Shown here in pieces: positions 48,953 to 57,365 of a DNA stretch of 64,000 bases; the stretch's first letter is position 1; each line of letters starts with the position of its first letter. Location of the stretch: the NCBI RefSeq assembly GCF_001017575.1, contig NZ_CP011372.1, positions 992,001 to 1,056,000 of the forward strand. Direction: 5' to 3'. The position numbers were made by a program, and so were the translations under genes. A model generated the notes under the pieces. That model saw only the letters and a list, made by a program, of their open reading frames with translations. It made no database searches and was not told the DNA's origin. The stretch comes from Campylobacter lari. GTDB taxonomy: Bacteria > Campylobacterota > Campylobacteria > Campylobacterales > Campylobacteraceae.

Positions 48953-49570
48953 ATGAAAAAATTTGCTTATTTATTTTTTACATTTGCTTTTGCATTTTTA
49001 ATAAGTGCTTGCTCAAGCGAAGAAAAAATCGAAAACGAATTTGCATTTGCTGAGTATAAAATCGGTGATGAAATTCTTTTAAAAAGTGTCAATGGTGGTG
49101 AAAAAACCTTAGTAAGAACACAAAATGGTTTTATGGTAAAAGGCGAAGAGAATAAAATTTTAATGTTTGATTTTTTTGGAACCTTTTGCACACCTTGCCA
49201 AGAAGAAGCTACCCATCTAACAAGCTTATGGCAAAAAAATACAGATAATTTTATCATCATAGGGCTTAGTCATTTTGAAAATGTAAGCGATCAAACTGTT
49301 AAAGATTTTGCTATTAAATATGGGGCATATTATTTTTTAAGCAATTCTAAAGAAAATGATAGAATTGTCGCACAAGCTTTAAAAGATATCAACTATCAAA
49401 GCATGGAACAACTTCCTTTTAAAGTAGTTTTAAAAGATGGTGTTTATCAAGATTTAACAGACTTTTGGAATAAAGACTCAAAAAGTTATGTGAAATATTA
49501 TCTTGGAAAAGTTTCTACTGAGATTATGCAAGAAGATATTAATAGGATATTAAATGGGTCTAAAAAGTGA
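48953..49570 (+). CDS. TlpA/ResA-like thioredoxin-fold lipoprotein
   Basis: Membrane-anchored periplasmic disulfide reductase. The signal peptide ends at LISAC (C20, lipid attachment). The active site is C79-T-P-C82 in MFDFFGTFCTPCQEEATHL, and QLPFKVVLKDG contains the cis-proline. About 205 residues. A TTG at 48950 in the same frame is possible, but the ATG at 48953 fits the RBS AAAAGGA and gives a normal lipoprotein N-terminus. Likely client proteins are cytochromes c or other periplasmic thiol proteins; this is inference. It overlaps clpS by 17 nt. Confidence 0.9.
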   Translation: MKKFAYLFFTFAFAFLISACSSEEKIENEFAFAEYKIGDEILLKSVNGGEKTLVRTQNGFMVKGEENKILMFDFFGTFCTPCQEEATHLTSLWQKNTDNFIIIGLSHFENVSDQTVKDFAIKYGAYYFLSNSKENDRIVAQALKDINYQSMEQLPFKVVLKDGVYQDLTDFWNKDSKSYVKYYLGKVSTEIMQEDINRILNGSKK

Positions 49571-49847
49571 AATTTTAGAGCAACAAAAACTAGCAGAACC
49601 TAAAATGTTTAAGGTTTTGCTTTTAAACGATGATGTTACCACCATGGATTTTGTAATTGAAATTTTAATGAATATTTTTCATCATGATTTTGAAAAAGCA
49701 AGCGCGATCATGCTTGAAATCCATCATCAAGGAAGTGGAGTTTGTGGTATATACACAGAAGAAATTGCACTTAGCAAAAAACAGCAAGTTGACACGGCAG
49801 CAAAAAACAATGATTTTCCACTCCAAACAAGGATAGAAGAACAATGA
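49554..49847 (+). CDS. clpS: ClpS, N-degron recognition adaptor of ClpAP
   Basis: Delivers proteins with destabilising N-terminal residues to ClpA. MFKVLLLNDDVTTMDFVIEILMNIFHHDFEKASAIMLEIHHQGSGVCGIYTEEIA contains the binding-pocket residues (LNDDxTTMD and the HxxGxGVCG loop). 97 residues with a short N-terminal extension that would engage ClpA. The ATG at 49554 lies 17 nt inside the preceding gene. clpA begins at a 4-nt overlap and aat follows, so recognition, unfolding and N-degron creation are in one transcript. Confidence 0.97.
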   Translation: MGLKSEILEQQKLAEPKMFKVLLLNDDVTTMDFVIEILMNIFHHDFEKASAIMLEIHHQGSGVCGIYTEEIALSKKQQVDTAAKNNDFPLQTRIEEQ

Positions 49848-51973
49848 AATATAAAGAACTAATTGACTCATTTATACCAAATGCAAGACATTTAAGCTTT
49901 ATCAATCATCATGAATTTATCACTTGCGAGCATTTGCTTTTTGCTTTAGTTAAGCTTAGCAATGATTTTAAAAATCTACTTGAAGAAATCGGAGATGGTG
50001 ATTTACAAGGCTTTGAAAATGAGTTAAAAAACTACTTAGCTAAAAATAACGAAATTTTAAAAAAAGAAATAGAACCTATTTTTTCTGTAATCTTGGAAAA
50101 TATATTGCACAAGCTAAATGCAAAAAACCAAACAAGTGTGATTGATTTTATTATCGCACTTTGCAAAGAAGAAAAAGCTTATTCTTATAATATTTTAAAA
50201 AAACACCTAATAGAAGAAGAAAAAATAAAAGAATTGTTACAAAATGCTGAATTTGAAAATTTAAAAACCCATACCATAGAGCTAGTTGAACTTGCAAAAA
50301 AAGGCAAAATCGATCCTGTTATAGGTAGGAAATTTGAACTTGAAAGAATGATGCAAATTCTAAGCCGTCGTAAGAAAAATAATCCTATTTTAGTTGGTGA
50401 ACCAGGTGTTGGTAAAAGTGCTGTTATAGATGGGCTAGCACTAGCTATAGCTGAAGAAAAAGTGCCAAAACACTTAAAAAACTCAAAAATTTATAGTCTT
50501 GATATGGCGAGCTTGCTTTCAGGGACAAAATACAGAGGTGATTTTGAAAAAAGACTAAAAGACATCATTAAAGAATTGGAAAATATCCCTAATGCTATTT
50601 TATTTATAGATGAAATTCATACCATAGTAGGGACTGGCGCAAGCAATGAAAGTCATGCAGATATGTCAAATTTATTAAAACCTGCATTAAGTAATGGCAA
50701 TATAAAATGTATAGGTGCAACTACTTTTATAGAATACAAAAATACCTTTGATAAAAACAAAGCTCTAAGTAGAAGATTTGCAAAAATTGACATAGATGAA
50801 CCAAGTGAAGAAGAATGTTTTTTGATTTTACAAGGCTTAAAAAGCAAATATGAAAATTTTCACAAAATCAAAATCAGTGATGAAATTTTACAAACAAGTA
50901 TAAAACTAGCAAAACAATTTTTACATGATAAATTTTTACCAGATAGTGCGATTGATTTAATCGACGAGCTTGGCGCAAGCTTTGCTTTAGAAGATAAAAA
51001 AACTAAAAAAATAGTAAAAGTAAAAGATTTAGAAAATACTTTAGCAAGAATGACGCATTCTCATAAAATTTATGAAAGTGATCAAGGTAAAATTCTTAAG
51101 AACTTAGAGCATGATTTAAAACAAAACATCTTTGGACAAGATGAAGCTATTAAAGCTTTATGTTCTATTTTAAAACAAAGCTATGCAGGATTAAAAGGTA
51201 AAAATATCCCAAAAGGCGTGTTTTTATTTACTGGTTCAAGCGGGGTTGGTAAAACCGAACTTGCTAAAAATTTAGCACAAATTTTAAACCTTAATCTTGA
51301 AAGATTTGACATGAGCGAATACTCACAAAAACACGATGTGAGCAAACTCATAGGAACTTCAGCAGGTTATGTGGGCTATGAAGATGGTGGCTTGCTTAGT
51401 AATAGTATTAGAAAAAATCCCTTTAGTGTAGTTTTATTTGATGAAATAGAAAAAGCTCATCCTGATTTAACTAATACTTTTTTACAAATTTTTGATAATG
51501 CAAGCTTGACAGATAATAGTGGATTAAAAGCTGATTTTAAAAATACTATTATCATTATGACTTCAAATTTAGGTCTCAAAGAAAATAATGAGCTTGGTTT
51601 TTTAAGCAGTGATAAAGAAAAAAGTAATAAAGCCATAAAAGATTTTTTTGCGCCTGAATTTATCAACCGTATAGATAAAATCATTCATTTTAATGACTTA
51701 AATCAAGAAATTTTAGAACAAATCGTCCAAAAAGAGCTAGATTTAATGGCAAAAAATTTAAATAATATCACCATAGAAGCTGATAAAAAAGTAAAAGAAT
51801 TTCTTGCTAAAAAAACTAATAATAAAGAATTTGGAGTAAGATTACTAAAACGCATTATTGCTGAAGAATTAGGAGAGAGATTGAGCGATGAGATTTTATT
51901 TGGAAAATTAAAAAATGGTGGAAAATTAAAACTCAAACTTTCCAAAAATGAGAAAATCGAATTTGTATTCTAA
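49844..51973 (+). CDS. clpA: ClpA, AAA+ unfoldase of the ClpAP protease
   Basis: Double-ring ATPase that unfolds substrates for ClpP. The N-domain (residues 1-140) carries the ClpS-binding repeat region, and D1 has GEPGVGKSAVIDGLALAI (about 183-200). D2 has GSSGVGKTELAKNLAQIL (about 464-481) and VLFDEIEKAHPDL. SKLIGTSAGYVGYEDGG is the D2 pore loop (GYVG). 709 residues, slightly shorter than E. coli ClpA (758). The IGL/IGF-type ClpP loop appears as LGF near 586. It overlaps clpS by 4 nt and aat by 26 nt. Confidence 0.96.
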   Translation: MKYKELIDSFIPNARHLSFINHHEFITCEHLLFALVKLSNDFKNLLEEIGDGDLQGFENELKNYLAKNNEILKKEIEPIFSVILENILHKLNAKNQTSVIDFIIALCKEEKAYSYNILKKHLIEEEKIKELLQNAEFENLKTHTIELVELAKKGKIDPVIGRKFELERMMQILSRRKKNNPILVGEPGVGKSAVIDGLALAIAEEKVPKHLKNSKIYSLDMASLLSGTKYRGDFEKRLKDIIKELENIPNAILFIDEIHTIVGTGASNESHADMSNLLKPALSNGNIKCIGATTFIEYKNTFDKNKALSRRFAKIDIDEPSEEECFLILQGLKSKYENFHKIKISDEILQTSIKLAKQFLHDKFLPDSAIDLIDELGASFALEDKKTKKIVKVKDLENTLARMTHSHKIYESDQGKILKNLEHDLKQNIFGQDEAIKALCSILKQSYAGLKGKNIPKGVFLFTGSSGVGKTELAKNLAQILNLNLERFDMSEYSQKHDVSKLIGTSAGYVGYEDGGLLSNSIRKNPFSVVLFDEIEKAHPDLTNTFLQIFDNASLTDNSGLKADFKNTIIIMTSNLGLKENNELGFLSSDKEKSNKAIKDFFAPEFINRIDKIIHFNDLNQEILEQIVQKELDLMAKNLNNITIEADKKVKEFLAKKTNNKEFGVRLLKRIIAEELGERLSDEILFGKLKNGGKLKLKLSKNEKIEFVF

Positions 51974-52589
51974 ACTTTTAAAAAGCCCTGATGATGCGCC
52001 TGTTTTTATTAGTGAAAAACTAGAAGTAGATTTTATACCTCATGCTTATAGCTTAGGGCTTTTTCCATGGACTAGTAATCCTGTTACTTGGTGGTGCCCT
52101 TCTCCTAGAATGGTGCTTTTACCTGATGAAGTGCGCATACAAAAAAGCATAAAAAAAGCTTTAAAAACTTATGAAATAAGACTTGATTTTGATTTTAACT
52201 CGCTTATAAGTCATTGCGCAAAAAGAAAAAAAACTTGGATAAGTCAAGAATTTATACAAGTTTATACAAAGCTTTTTAAGCAAAATTTAGCTCATAGTGT
52301 CGAAGTTTATGAAAATGATGTTTTAATCGGCGGTTTATATGGACTTATAATAGGTAAAATATTTTTTGGCGAAAGCATGATAAGTCTTAAAAAAGATGCC
52401 TCAAAAGTAGCCCTAATAAGACTTTGTGAGTTTTTAAAACCATATGATTTTTTAATAGATTGTCAAGTACCTAACGAGCATTTAAAATTTATGGGTGCTA
52501 AAGAAATGACAAAAAAAGATTTTTTAAAAACACTAGAAAAAAAAGTTTCGCTTGAAAGTGGCTTTAAAAATTTCAAAAATTTACTATAA
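51948..52589 (+). CDS. aat: Leucyl/phenylalanyl-tRNA-protein transferase
   Basis: Adds Leu or Phe from charged tRNA to protein N-termini that begin with Lys or Arg, creating N-degrons for ClpS. SLGLFPWTSNPVTWWCPSPRMVL (about residues 36-58) is the family start, and GGLYGLIIGKIFFGESMISLKKDASKVAL (about 127-155) is the core transferase motif. 213 residues. It shares 26 nt with clpA; the ATG at 51948 is the natural start, and a later TTG at 51963 would remove five residues. Last gene of the long operon; the spacer after it leads to the flgB promoter. Confidence 0.95.
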   Translation: MRKSNLYSKLLKSPDDAPVFISEKLEVDFIPHAYSLGLFPWTSNPVTWWCPSPRMVLLPDEVRIQKSIKKALKTYEIRLDFDFNSLISHCAKRKKTWISQEFIQVYTKLFKQNLAHSVEVYENDVLIGGLYGLIIGKIFFGESMISLKKDASKVALIRLCEFLKPYDFLIDCQVPNEHLKFMGAKEMTKKDFLKTLEKKVSLESGFKNFKNLL

Positions 52590-52628
52590 AAAGATATACT
52601 TATAGATAAACAAAATTGCATAAATATT

Positions 52629-52646
52629 TTGGAATGATTTTTGCTT
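52629..52646 (+). promoter_or_regulatory. Sigma-54 promoter of flgBC-fliE
   Basis: TTGGAATGATTTTTGCTT: GG (52631-52632) and GC (52643-52644) are exactly ten bases apart, as in the RpoN consensus. flgB starts 38 nt downstream with an AAGGA RBS. It matches the flgG2 promoter on the other side of the window. Confidence 0.85.
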
Positions 52647-52681
52647 TTAGTCTATAAAAGCTTTATTTTAAAGGAAAAACT

Positions 52682-53113
52682 ATGATAAGCCCTTTTAAAT
52701 CAAAAGAACTTATTGTTGATGCTTTAGCAGGAAGAAACCTAAGAAGTCAAATGATTAATTCTAACCTTGCAAATGTTGATACTCCTTTTTATAAAGCAAG
52801 AGATATAGAATTTGAAACTGCTTTAGTTAATAGAGCAAATGAAATTTTTAAAAAGAAAGATACTAAAGAGCTTGAATTAGCAAGTACAGATGCAAATCAT
52901 CAAAAACCTTGGAAATTTCCAGATCCTAATAAATCAACTATTTATTTAAGAGATGGACATTTAGCAAGAAATGACGCAAACACAGTAGATCTTGATGTAG
53001 AAACTACTGAAATGAGTAAAAATACTATGATGATTACTGCTTTAGATGGTGTTTTAAGAAGACAAAGTAATATTTTTTCAGCCATCATAGACACAAGCTC
53101 TAAATTAGGCTAG
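52682..53113 (+). CDS. flgB: FlgB, flagellar proximal rod protein
   Basis: First rod component above the MS ring. The N-terminus ISPFKSKELIVDALAGRNLRSQMINSNLANVDTPFYKARDIEFE (residues 2-45) is the rod motif. DANTVDLDVETTEMSKNTMMITAL (about 99-122) is the C-terminal helix. 143 residues is normal. It heads flgB-flgC-fliE, driven by sigma-54, with flgC at 10 nt. Confidence 0.97.
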   Translation: MISPFKSKELIVDALAGRNLRSQMINSNLANVDTPFYKARDIEFETALVNRANEIFKKKDTKELELASTDANHQKPWKFPDPNKSTIYLRDGHLARNDANTVDLDVETTEMSKNTMMITALDGVLRRQSNIFSAIIDTSSKLG

Positions 53114-53123
53114 GAGAAAAATA

Positions 53124-53618
53124 ATGGCTTATTTAAGTGATTTTGATATTAGCGGATACGGACTTAGTGCTCAACGCTTTAGAATGAATGTAATTAGCTC
53201 AAATATAGCTAATGCAAACACTACCAGAACAGCAGAAGGTGGTCCGTATAGAAGAAGAGAAGTGATTTTTAAAGCAACTGATTTTAATGAATTGCTAAAT
53301 AAACAAATTGCTAAAGATAATAATTTTTTAGAATATGAAAATCCTTTAAATGATCCAGCTTCACAAAAAGATGCAAAACCTGCTATAATGAGTGTAGTGG
53401 TTGATAAAGTTGTAAGAGATGATAAAGATTTTCGTATGAAATTTGATCCATCTCATCCAGATGCGAACGAACAAGGCTATGTTGCTTTTCCAAATATAAA
53501 CCCGGTAATTGAAATGGCCGATTTAATAGAAGCAACAAGAGCTTACCAAGCAAATGTAAGTGCTTTTACAAGCACTAAAACTATAGCACAAAGTGCGATA
53601 GATTTACTAAGAGGTTAA
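53124..53618 (+). CDS. flgC: FlgC, flagellar proximal rod protein
   Basis: Rod protein that polymerises with FlgB and FlgF. SDFDISGYGLSAQRFRMNVISSNIANANTTRTAEGGPYRRREVIF (residues 5-49) is the FlgC start, including the GGPYRR motif. PVIEMADLIEATRAYQANVSAFTSTKTIAQSAIDLL (about 128-163) is the C-terminal helix. 164 residues. fliE begins 3 nt downstream. Confidence 0.97.
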   Translation: MAYLSDFDISGYGLSAQRFRMNVISSNIANANTTRTAEGGPYRRREVIFKATDFNELLNKQIAKDNNFLEYENPLNDPASQKDAKPAIMSVVVDKVVRDDKDFRMKFDPSHPDANEQGYVAFPNINPVIEMADLIEATRAYQANVSAFTSTKTIAQSAIDLLRG

Positions 53619-53621
53619 TAA

Positions 53622-53915
53622 ATGAACACTATTAATGGTATAAATCAATTTAACAATATTAATAACAAAAACAATAACAATAACGCAAGTATAGGCGATG
53701 AGTTTTCAAATTTATTGAAAAATTCTATCAATGACCTTAACAAAACGCAAGAAACAGCTGAAGCTGCTATGGTAGACATTGCAACAGGTGAAGTAAAAGA
53801 TTTACACCAAGCAGCAATCGCAATTAGCAAAGCTGAATCAAGTATGAAATTTATGCTTGAAGTTAGAAATAAGGCTATAAACGCATATAAAGAAATTTCA
53901 AGAACTCAAATTTAA
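53622..53915 (+). CDS. fliE: FliE, MS-ring/rod junction protein
   Basis: Joins the rod to the MS ring and export gate. The first 25 residues are an Asn-rich low-complexity leader (NGINQFNNINNKNNNNN) encoded by AAC/AAT repeats. The conserved part is NSINDLNKTQETAEAAMVDIATGEVKDLHQAAIAISKAESSMKFMLEVRNKAINAYKEI (about 37-95). 97 residues. The FliE C-terminal helices are necessary for export of the rod. It is followed at 3 nt by a division-type PBP. Confidence 0.95.
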   Translation: MNTINGINQFNNINNKNNNNNASIGDEFSNLLKNSINDLNKTQETAEAAMVDIATGEVKDLHQAAIAISKAESSMKFMLEVRNKAINAYKEISRTQI

Positions 53916-53918
53916 TAT

Positions 53919-55724
53919 ATGCTTTCAAACACCATTAGAAATAGAGTTTCAAAGGTAGCTTTTGCTTTTTGTATGGCTCTGTTTTTTATGGCCTTGTTTT
54001 TACTTTCTACTTTTTTTCTAACCTCAAAACGCCATATACCAAACACCCAAAAAGAGCAATATTTTTCCGCTCTTAGAGGTAATATCATCACAAGCGATAA
54101 TTTTACAGTAACCTCTAGTAGACAAATTTATAGAGCTGAAATTGATCTAAGAAGTTTAAATCCTGATAAAAAAGATTTATTTTTAACACTTTTTCAGATT
54201 TATAGTGGCGCAAGCGATGAGCAAATGCAAGATATCAAAAAAAGAATGCTTGTGAAGAAAAAAAGAAGCTATAGTTTTATTTTGCTCCAAGATATTAATT
54301 CAAAAGATGCAAGCTATTTAAAAGAATTAGCCAAAAAACTTTATACTCAAGGATTTTTTAAGTCTTTTACAAATAGTAATGGCAGGGTTGAAACAAGAGG
54401 GCTTGATATTATAGAACACAAAGAAGATCGTGTGTATATGCCAAAAGATTCTCTTACTCCAATCATAGGTTATACAAGAGCTTATATGGATGAGCAAAGT
54501 GAAATTTTTAAAAATGTAGGTATAAAAGGTTTAGAAAAATACTACAACGAATGTTTAAATCCTTTACAAAATGCAAAAATTCAAGGCTTAAGAGATATAG
54601 GTGGTAATATTATATTGAATTCGCACTCTTATGAAAAGCGGAAAATAGATGGTTGTAATTTATACTTAAATATTTCACTAAAACTTCAAAAAGGTTTAGA
54701 AAAAGCTATTGATAAAAGAAATGAAGATCTAAAAGCGAATGAAATTATAGTTGCGATTATGGAAAGTAAAAGTGGGAAAATTTTAGCCCTTGCTAGTTCA
54801 AGAAGGTATGATCCACAAAATCGTGGAAAAGATCTTTCTGTGCTTAATGCAAGTGCAATAGAATATGGCTATGAAGCAGGTTCTGTTATAAAACCTTTTA
54901 TATTTACCACTGCTTTAATGCTTGATAAAATCAAAGTCAATGAAATCATCAATACCCAAGGTGGTCAATATAAGCTTGGTCGTTTTACCATACGCGATGA
55001 TCATAGAAAAGATAAAATGAGCATGGAAGAAGTTATCACCTACTCTTCAAATGTTGGTATGATTAAAATTGCCCAAAGATTAAGCAATCTTGAAATCATC
55101 TCAGGGCTTAGAATTTTTCGTTTTGGAGAAAAAAGTGGTATTGATCTTCCTTATGAACAAAAAGGAGAAATACCAAACCCAAAAAGATTAAGAGAGGTAG
55201 AAAAATCCGTATTGAGCTATGGTTATGGTCTGAAAACAACTTTCATGCAACTTCTAGCTGCTTATAATGTATTTAACAATGATGGAATTTATATCACACC
55301 GCAAATTGCAAATAAAATTTATCAAGATGGACGCTTAATAAAACTTGATGATGAAGTTAAAAAAGAAAAAATTCTCTCAAGTAAAGCTGCCAAAGAAATG
55401 CAACAAATTTTAATCAATGTTATAGAAAAAGGAACAGGTAAAAAAGCACAAACTCAAGGCATTATCATAGGTGGTAAAACAGGTACAGCTAGGATTGCTG
55501 AGAGAAAAGGCTATACTTCAAATCGCTACAATGCTTCATTTTTTGGCTTTGCAAATGATGAGAAAAATAATTATACCATAGGGGTTTTGGTAAGAAATCC
55601 TACCAAGGCTTATAGTTATTACGCTGCACAAAGTGCTTTACCTATGTTTAAAGATACAGTAAATCTTATGATAAAAGAAAGTTATTTAAAACCAAATCAA
55701 CAGGGATTAATTAATGGAAATTAA
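53919..55724 (+). CDS. FtsI/PBP2-like class B penicillin-binding protein
   Basis: Single-span transpeptidase that cross-links peptidoglycan, most likely at the septum. One membrane helix (about residues 14-34) is followed by the PBP dimerisation domain. The transpeptidase motifs are S322-V-I-K325 (in AGSVIKPF), S376-S-N378 and K520-T-G522 (in GGKTGTAR). 601 residues. It is likely the division enzyme (called pbpB or ftsI in Campylobacter), but PBP2 (elongation) cannot be excluded by sequence alone. It is 3 nt from fliE and so co-transcribed with flagellar rod genes. Its end overlaps the methyltransferase gene by 11 nt. Confidence 0.9.
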   Translation: MLSNTIRNRVSKVAFAFCMALFFMALFLLSTFFLTSKRHIPNTQKEQYFSALRGNIITSDNFTVTSSRQIYRAEIDLRSLNPDKKDLFLTLFQIYSGASDEQMQDIKKRMLVKKKRSYSFILLQDINSKDASYLKELAKKLYTQGFFKSFTNSNGRVETRGLDIIEHKEDRVYMPKDSLTPIIGYTRAYMDEQSEIFKNVGIKGLEKYYNECLNPLQNAKIQGLRDIGGNIILNSHSYEKRKIDGCNLYLNISLKLQKGLEKAIDKRNEDLKANEIIVAIMESKSGKILALASSRRYDPQNRGKDLSVLNASAIEYGYEAGSVIKPFIFTTALMLDKIKVNEIINTQGGQYKLGRFTIRDDHRKDKMSMEEVITYSSNVGMIKIAQRLSNLEIISGLRIFRFGEKSGIDLPYEQKGEIPNPKRLREVEKSVLSYGYGLKTTFMQLLAAYNVFNNDGIYITPQIANKIYQDGRLIKLDDEVKKEKILSSKAAKEMQQILINVIEKGTGKKAQTQGIIIGGKTGTARIAERKGYTSNRYNASFFGFANDEKNNYTIGVLVRNPTKAYSYYAAQSALPMFKDTVNLMIKESYLKPNQQGLINGN

Positions 55725-56457
55725 CTATTATAATAATCTTTGTAGTGAAATGTATGATATTTTACATAATAAAGCACCTCAAGACGAATTAGATTTTTAT
55801 TTATCATATGCTAAAAAAGAATATAAAATTTTAGAACCTTTATGTGGAAACGGAAGATTTATGATTCCTTTTTTAACACAAGGTTTTGATATTATAGGAA
55901 TAGATTCTTCTGAGGAAATGTTAAGAAAACTAAAACAAAAATATCCCCTTGCGCAAACATTTTGCGCTGATTTTTTAAAATATAATTTCAAAGAAAAATA
56001 TGATTATATATTTATCCCATCAGGATCAATTTCTCTATTTACTAATATCACAGAATGCAAGATTGTTTTAAAAAACATAAAAAACGCATTAAAGAAAGAT
56101 GGAGTATTTGTATTTGCAGTAGACAGCATAAACACAAAAAGCTATAATGATGATAACTATAAAATAACATCATCGGTATCAACTCATAACGGCTTCAATC
56201 TTGTGTTGAAAAATAAAAGTTACTTTGACGAAAAAACACAAACTCAATTTTATCCTAGCATATATGAACTATACGATGAAGATAAATTAATAAAAAGCGA
56301 ATATATGGATTTTCAAATACATTTATATAGACAAGGAGAAATGGAAGATTATTTAAAAGAAGTTGGTTTTACAAAAATAAATTCTTATTTTTCTTTTTCA
56401 AAAACTCTTATAAACAGCAACCAATCTGATTTCTTTTTATACGAATGTAGCCATTAA
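55714..56457 (+). CDS. Class I SAM-dependent methyltransferase, accessory-looking
   Basis: 247 residues. Motif I is ILEPLCGNGRFMIPF (about 39-53) and the acidic motif-II residue is D64 in IIGIDSSEEM. Post-motif loops FCADFLKYNF and KYDYIFIPSGSISLF (about 94-108) complete the SAM-binding fold. No substrate-recognition domain can be named; small molecules or rRNA are possible. It overlaps the PBP gene by 11 nt and shares its stop bases with hemH (tail to tail, TTAA). I do not recall an equivalent in the C. jejuni neighbourhood, and it has no terminator between it and hemH, both of which suggest a later insertion. Confidence 0.85.
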   Translation: MEINYYNNLCSEMYDILHNKAPQDELDFYLSYAKKEYKILEPLCGNGRFMIPFLTQGFDIIGIDSSEEMLRKLKQKYPLAQTFCADFLKYNFKEKYDYIFIPSGSISLFTNITECKIVLKNIKNALKKDGVFVFAVDSINTKSYNDDNYKITSSVSTHNGFNLVLKNKSYFDEKTQTQFYPSIYELYDEDKLIKSEYMDFQIHLYRQGEMEDYLKEVGFTKINSYFSFSKTLINSNQSDFFLYECSH

Positions 56458-57365
56458 ATATCTGTTTTATTTAAGACAAACTCTATAAATTCATCGCTAT
56501 CATTAGGGCAAGCAATAAGCTCATAATCACTTTTTGCTAAGTGTCTATACTCAATTCCAAGCTCAAAAATCGTTTCAGAACAATCTATACAAAAAGATAT
56601 TGGGTAAATCAAAGCTTTTTGGTCTAAATTTTCTAAAATATCACTTGTATTTGGTTCAAGCCATTTTACTGGACCTAGTTTTGATTGATAGGATAAAATG
56701 ATTTGATCAAATTCATTTTTAAGTTTTTCTTTTAAAATACTCACATGCTCTTGTACATGTTTTTCATACAAATCACCTTTTTTAATCACTGAAAGTGGTA
56801 AAGAATGAGCAGAAAAAATCAAAGTTTTATAATCACATTCTTTCTTTTTTTCTAAAATATGCTTTATGATCATTTCATTATAAAGTTCATCTTTATAAAA
56901 AACATCAATGACTTTTACATTAGCTTGATTTTGGATATTTCTTAGCTCATTTTGCACCACTTCTAAAGAACTAGTTACAGTGGTTTTAGAATGATGAGGA
57001 TATAAAGGAAATAAAATGATTTCATCATTTTTTTGAAAATCATATTTTGAAAAAACATCATTTGCAAAGGGTGACACATAAAGACTAATAAAATCAAAGT
57101 TATATTCTTTAGTTTTAGAATTTAATTTATCACATAAACTTTGTGTGATTTGAGTAAGCGGGGATTTCCCGCCCATTTTTTCATAGTTTTGCTTCATAGC
57201 TTTTAGTCTTGATTTTCTTATCATAAAGGCTACAAATTTTCTTAAAAAAACATTTTTTATCCCTAAAATATAAGGATCATTAAACATATTTTTTAAAAAA
57301 ACTTCACATTCATCAAGTTTATTAACCCCGCCCATATTTAAAAAAAATACATATTTCACTATCAA
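56454..57365 (-). CDS. hemH: Ferrochelatase
   Basis: Inserts Fe2+ into protoporphyrin IX, the last step of heme synthesis, which feeds the many c-type cytochromes encoded elsewhere in the window. FLNMGGVNKLDECEVFLKNMFNDP (about residues 8-31) is the family start. The catalytic-histidine motif is FSAHSLPLSVIKKGD (about 184-198). LSYQSKLGPVKWLEP and IYPISFCIDCSETIFELGIEY are the C-terminal blocks, the latter with the active-site glutamate. 303 residues. Its start overlaps the upstream oxidoreductase by 4 nt, and it faces the methyltransferase gene. Confidence 0.96.
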   Translation of the reverse strand: MIVKYVFFLNMGGVNKLDECEVFLKNMFNDPYILGIKNVFLRKFVAFMIRKSRLKAMKQNYEKMGGKSPLTQITQSLCDKLNSKTKEYNFDFISLYVSPFANDVFSKYDFQKNDEIILFPLYPHHSKTTVTSSLEVVQNELRNIQNQANVKVIDVFYKDELYNEMIIKHILEKKKECDYKTLIFSAHSLPLSVIKKGDLYEKHVQEHVSILKEKLKNEFDQIILSYQSKLGPVKWLEPNTSDILENLDQKALIYPISFCIDCSETIFELGIEYRHLAKSDYELIACPNDSDEFIEFVLNKTDI

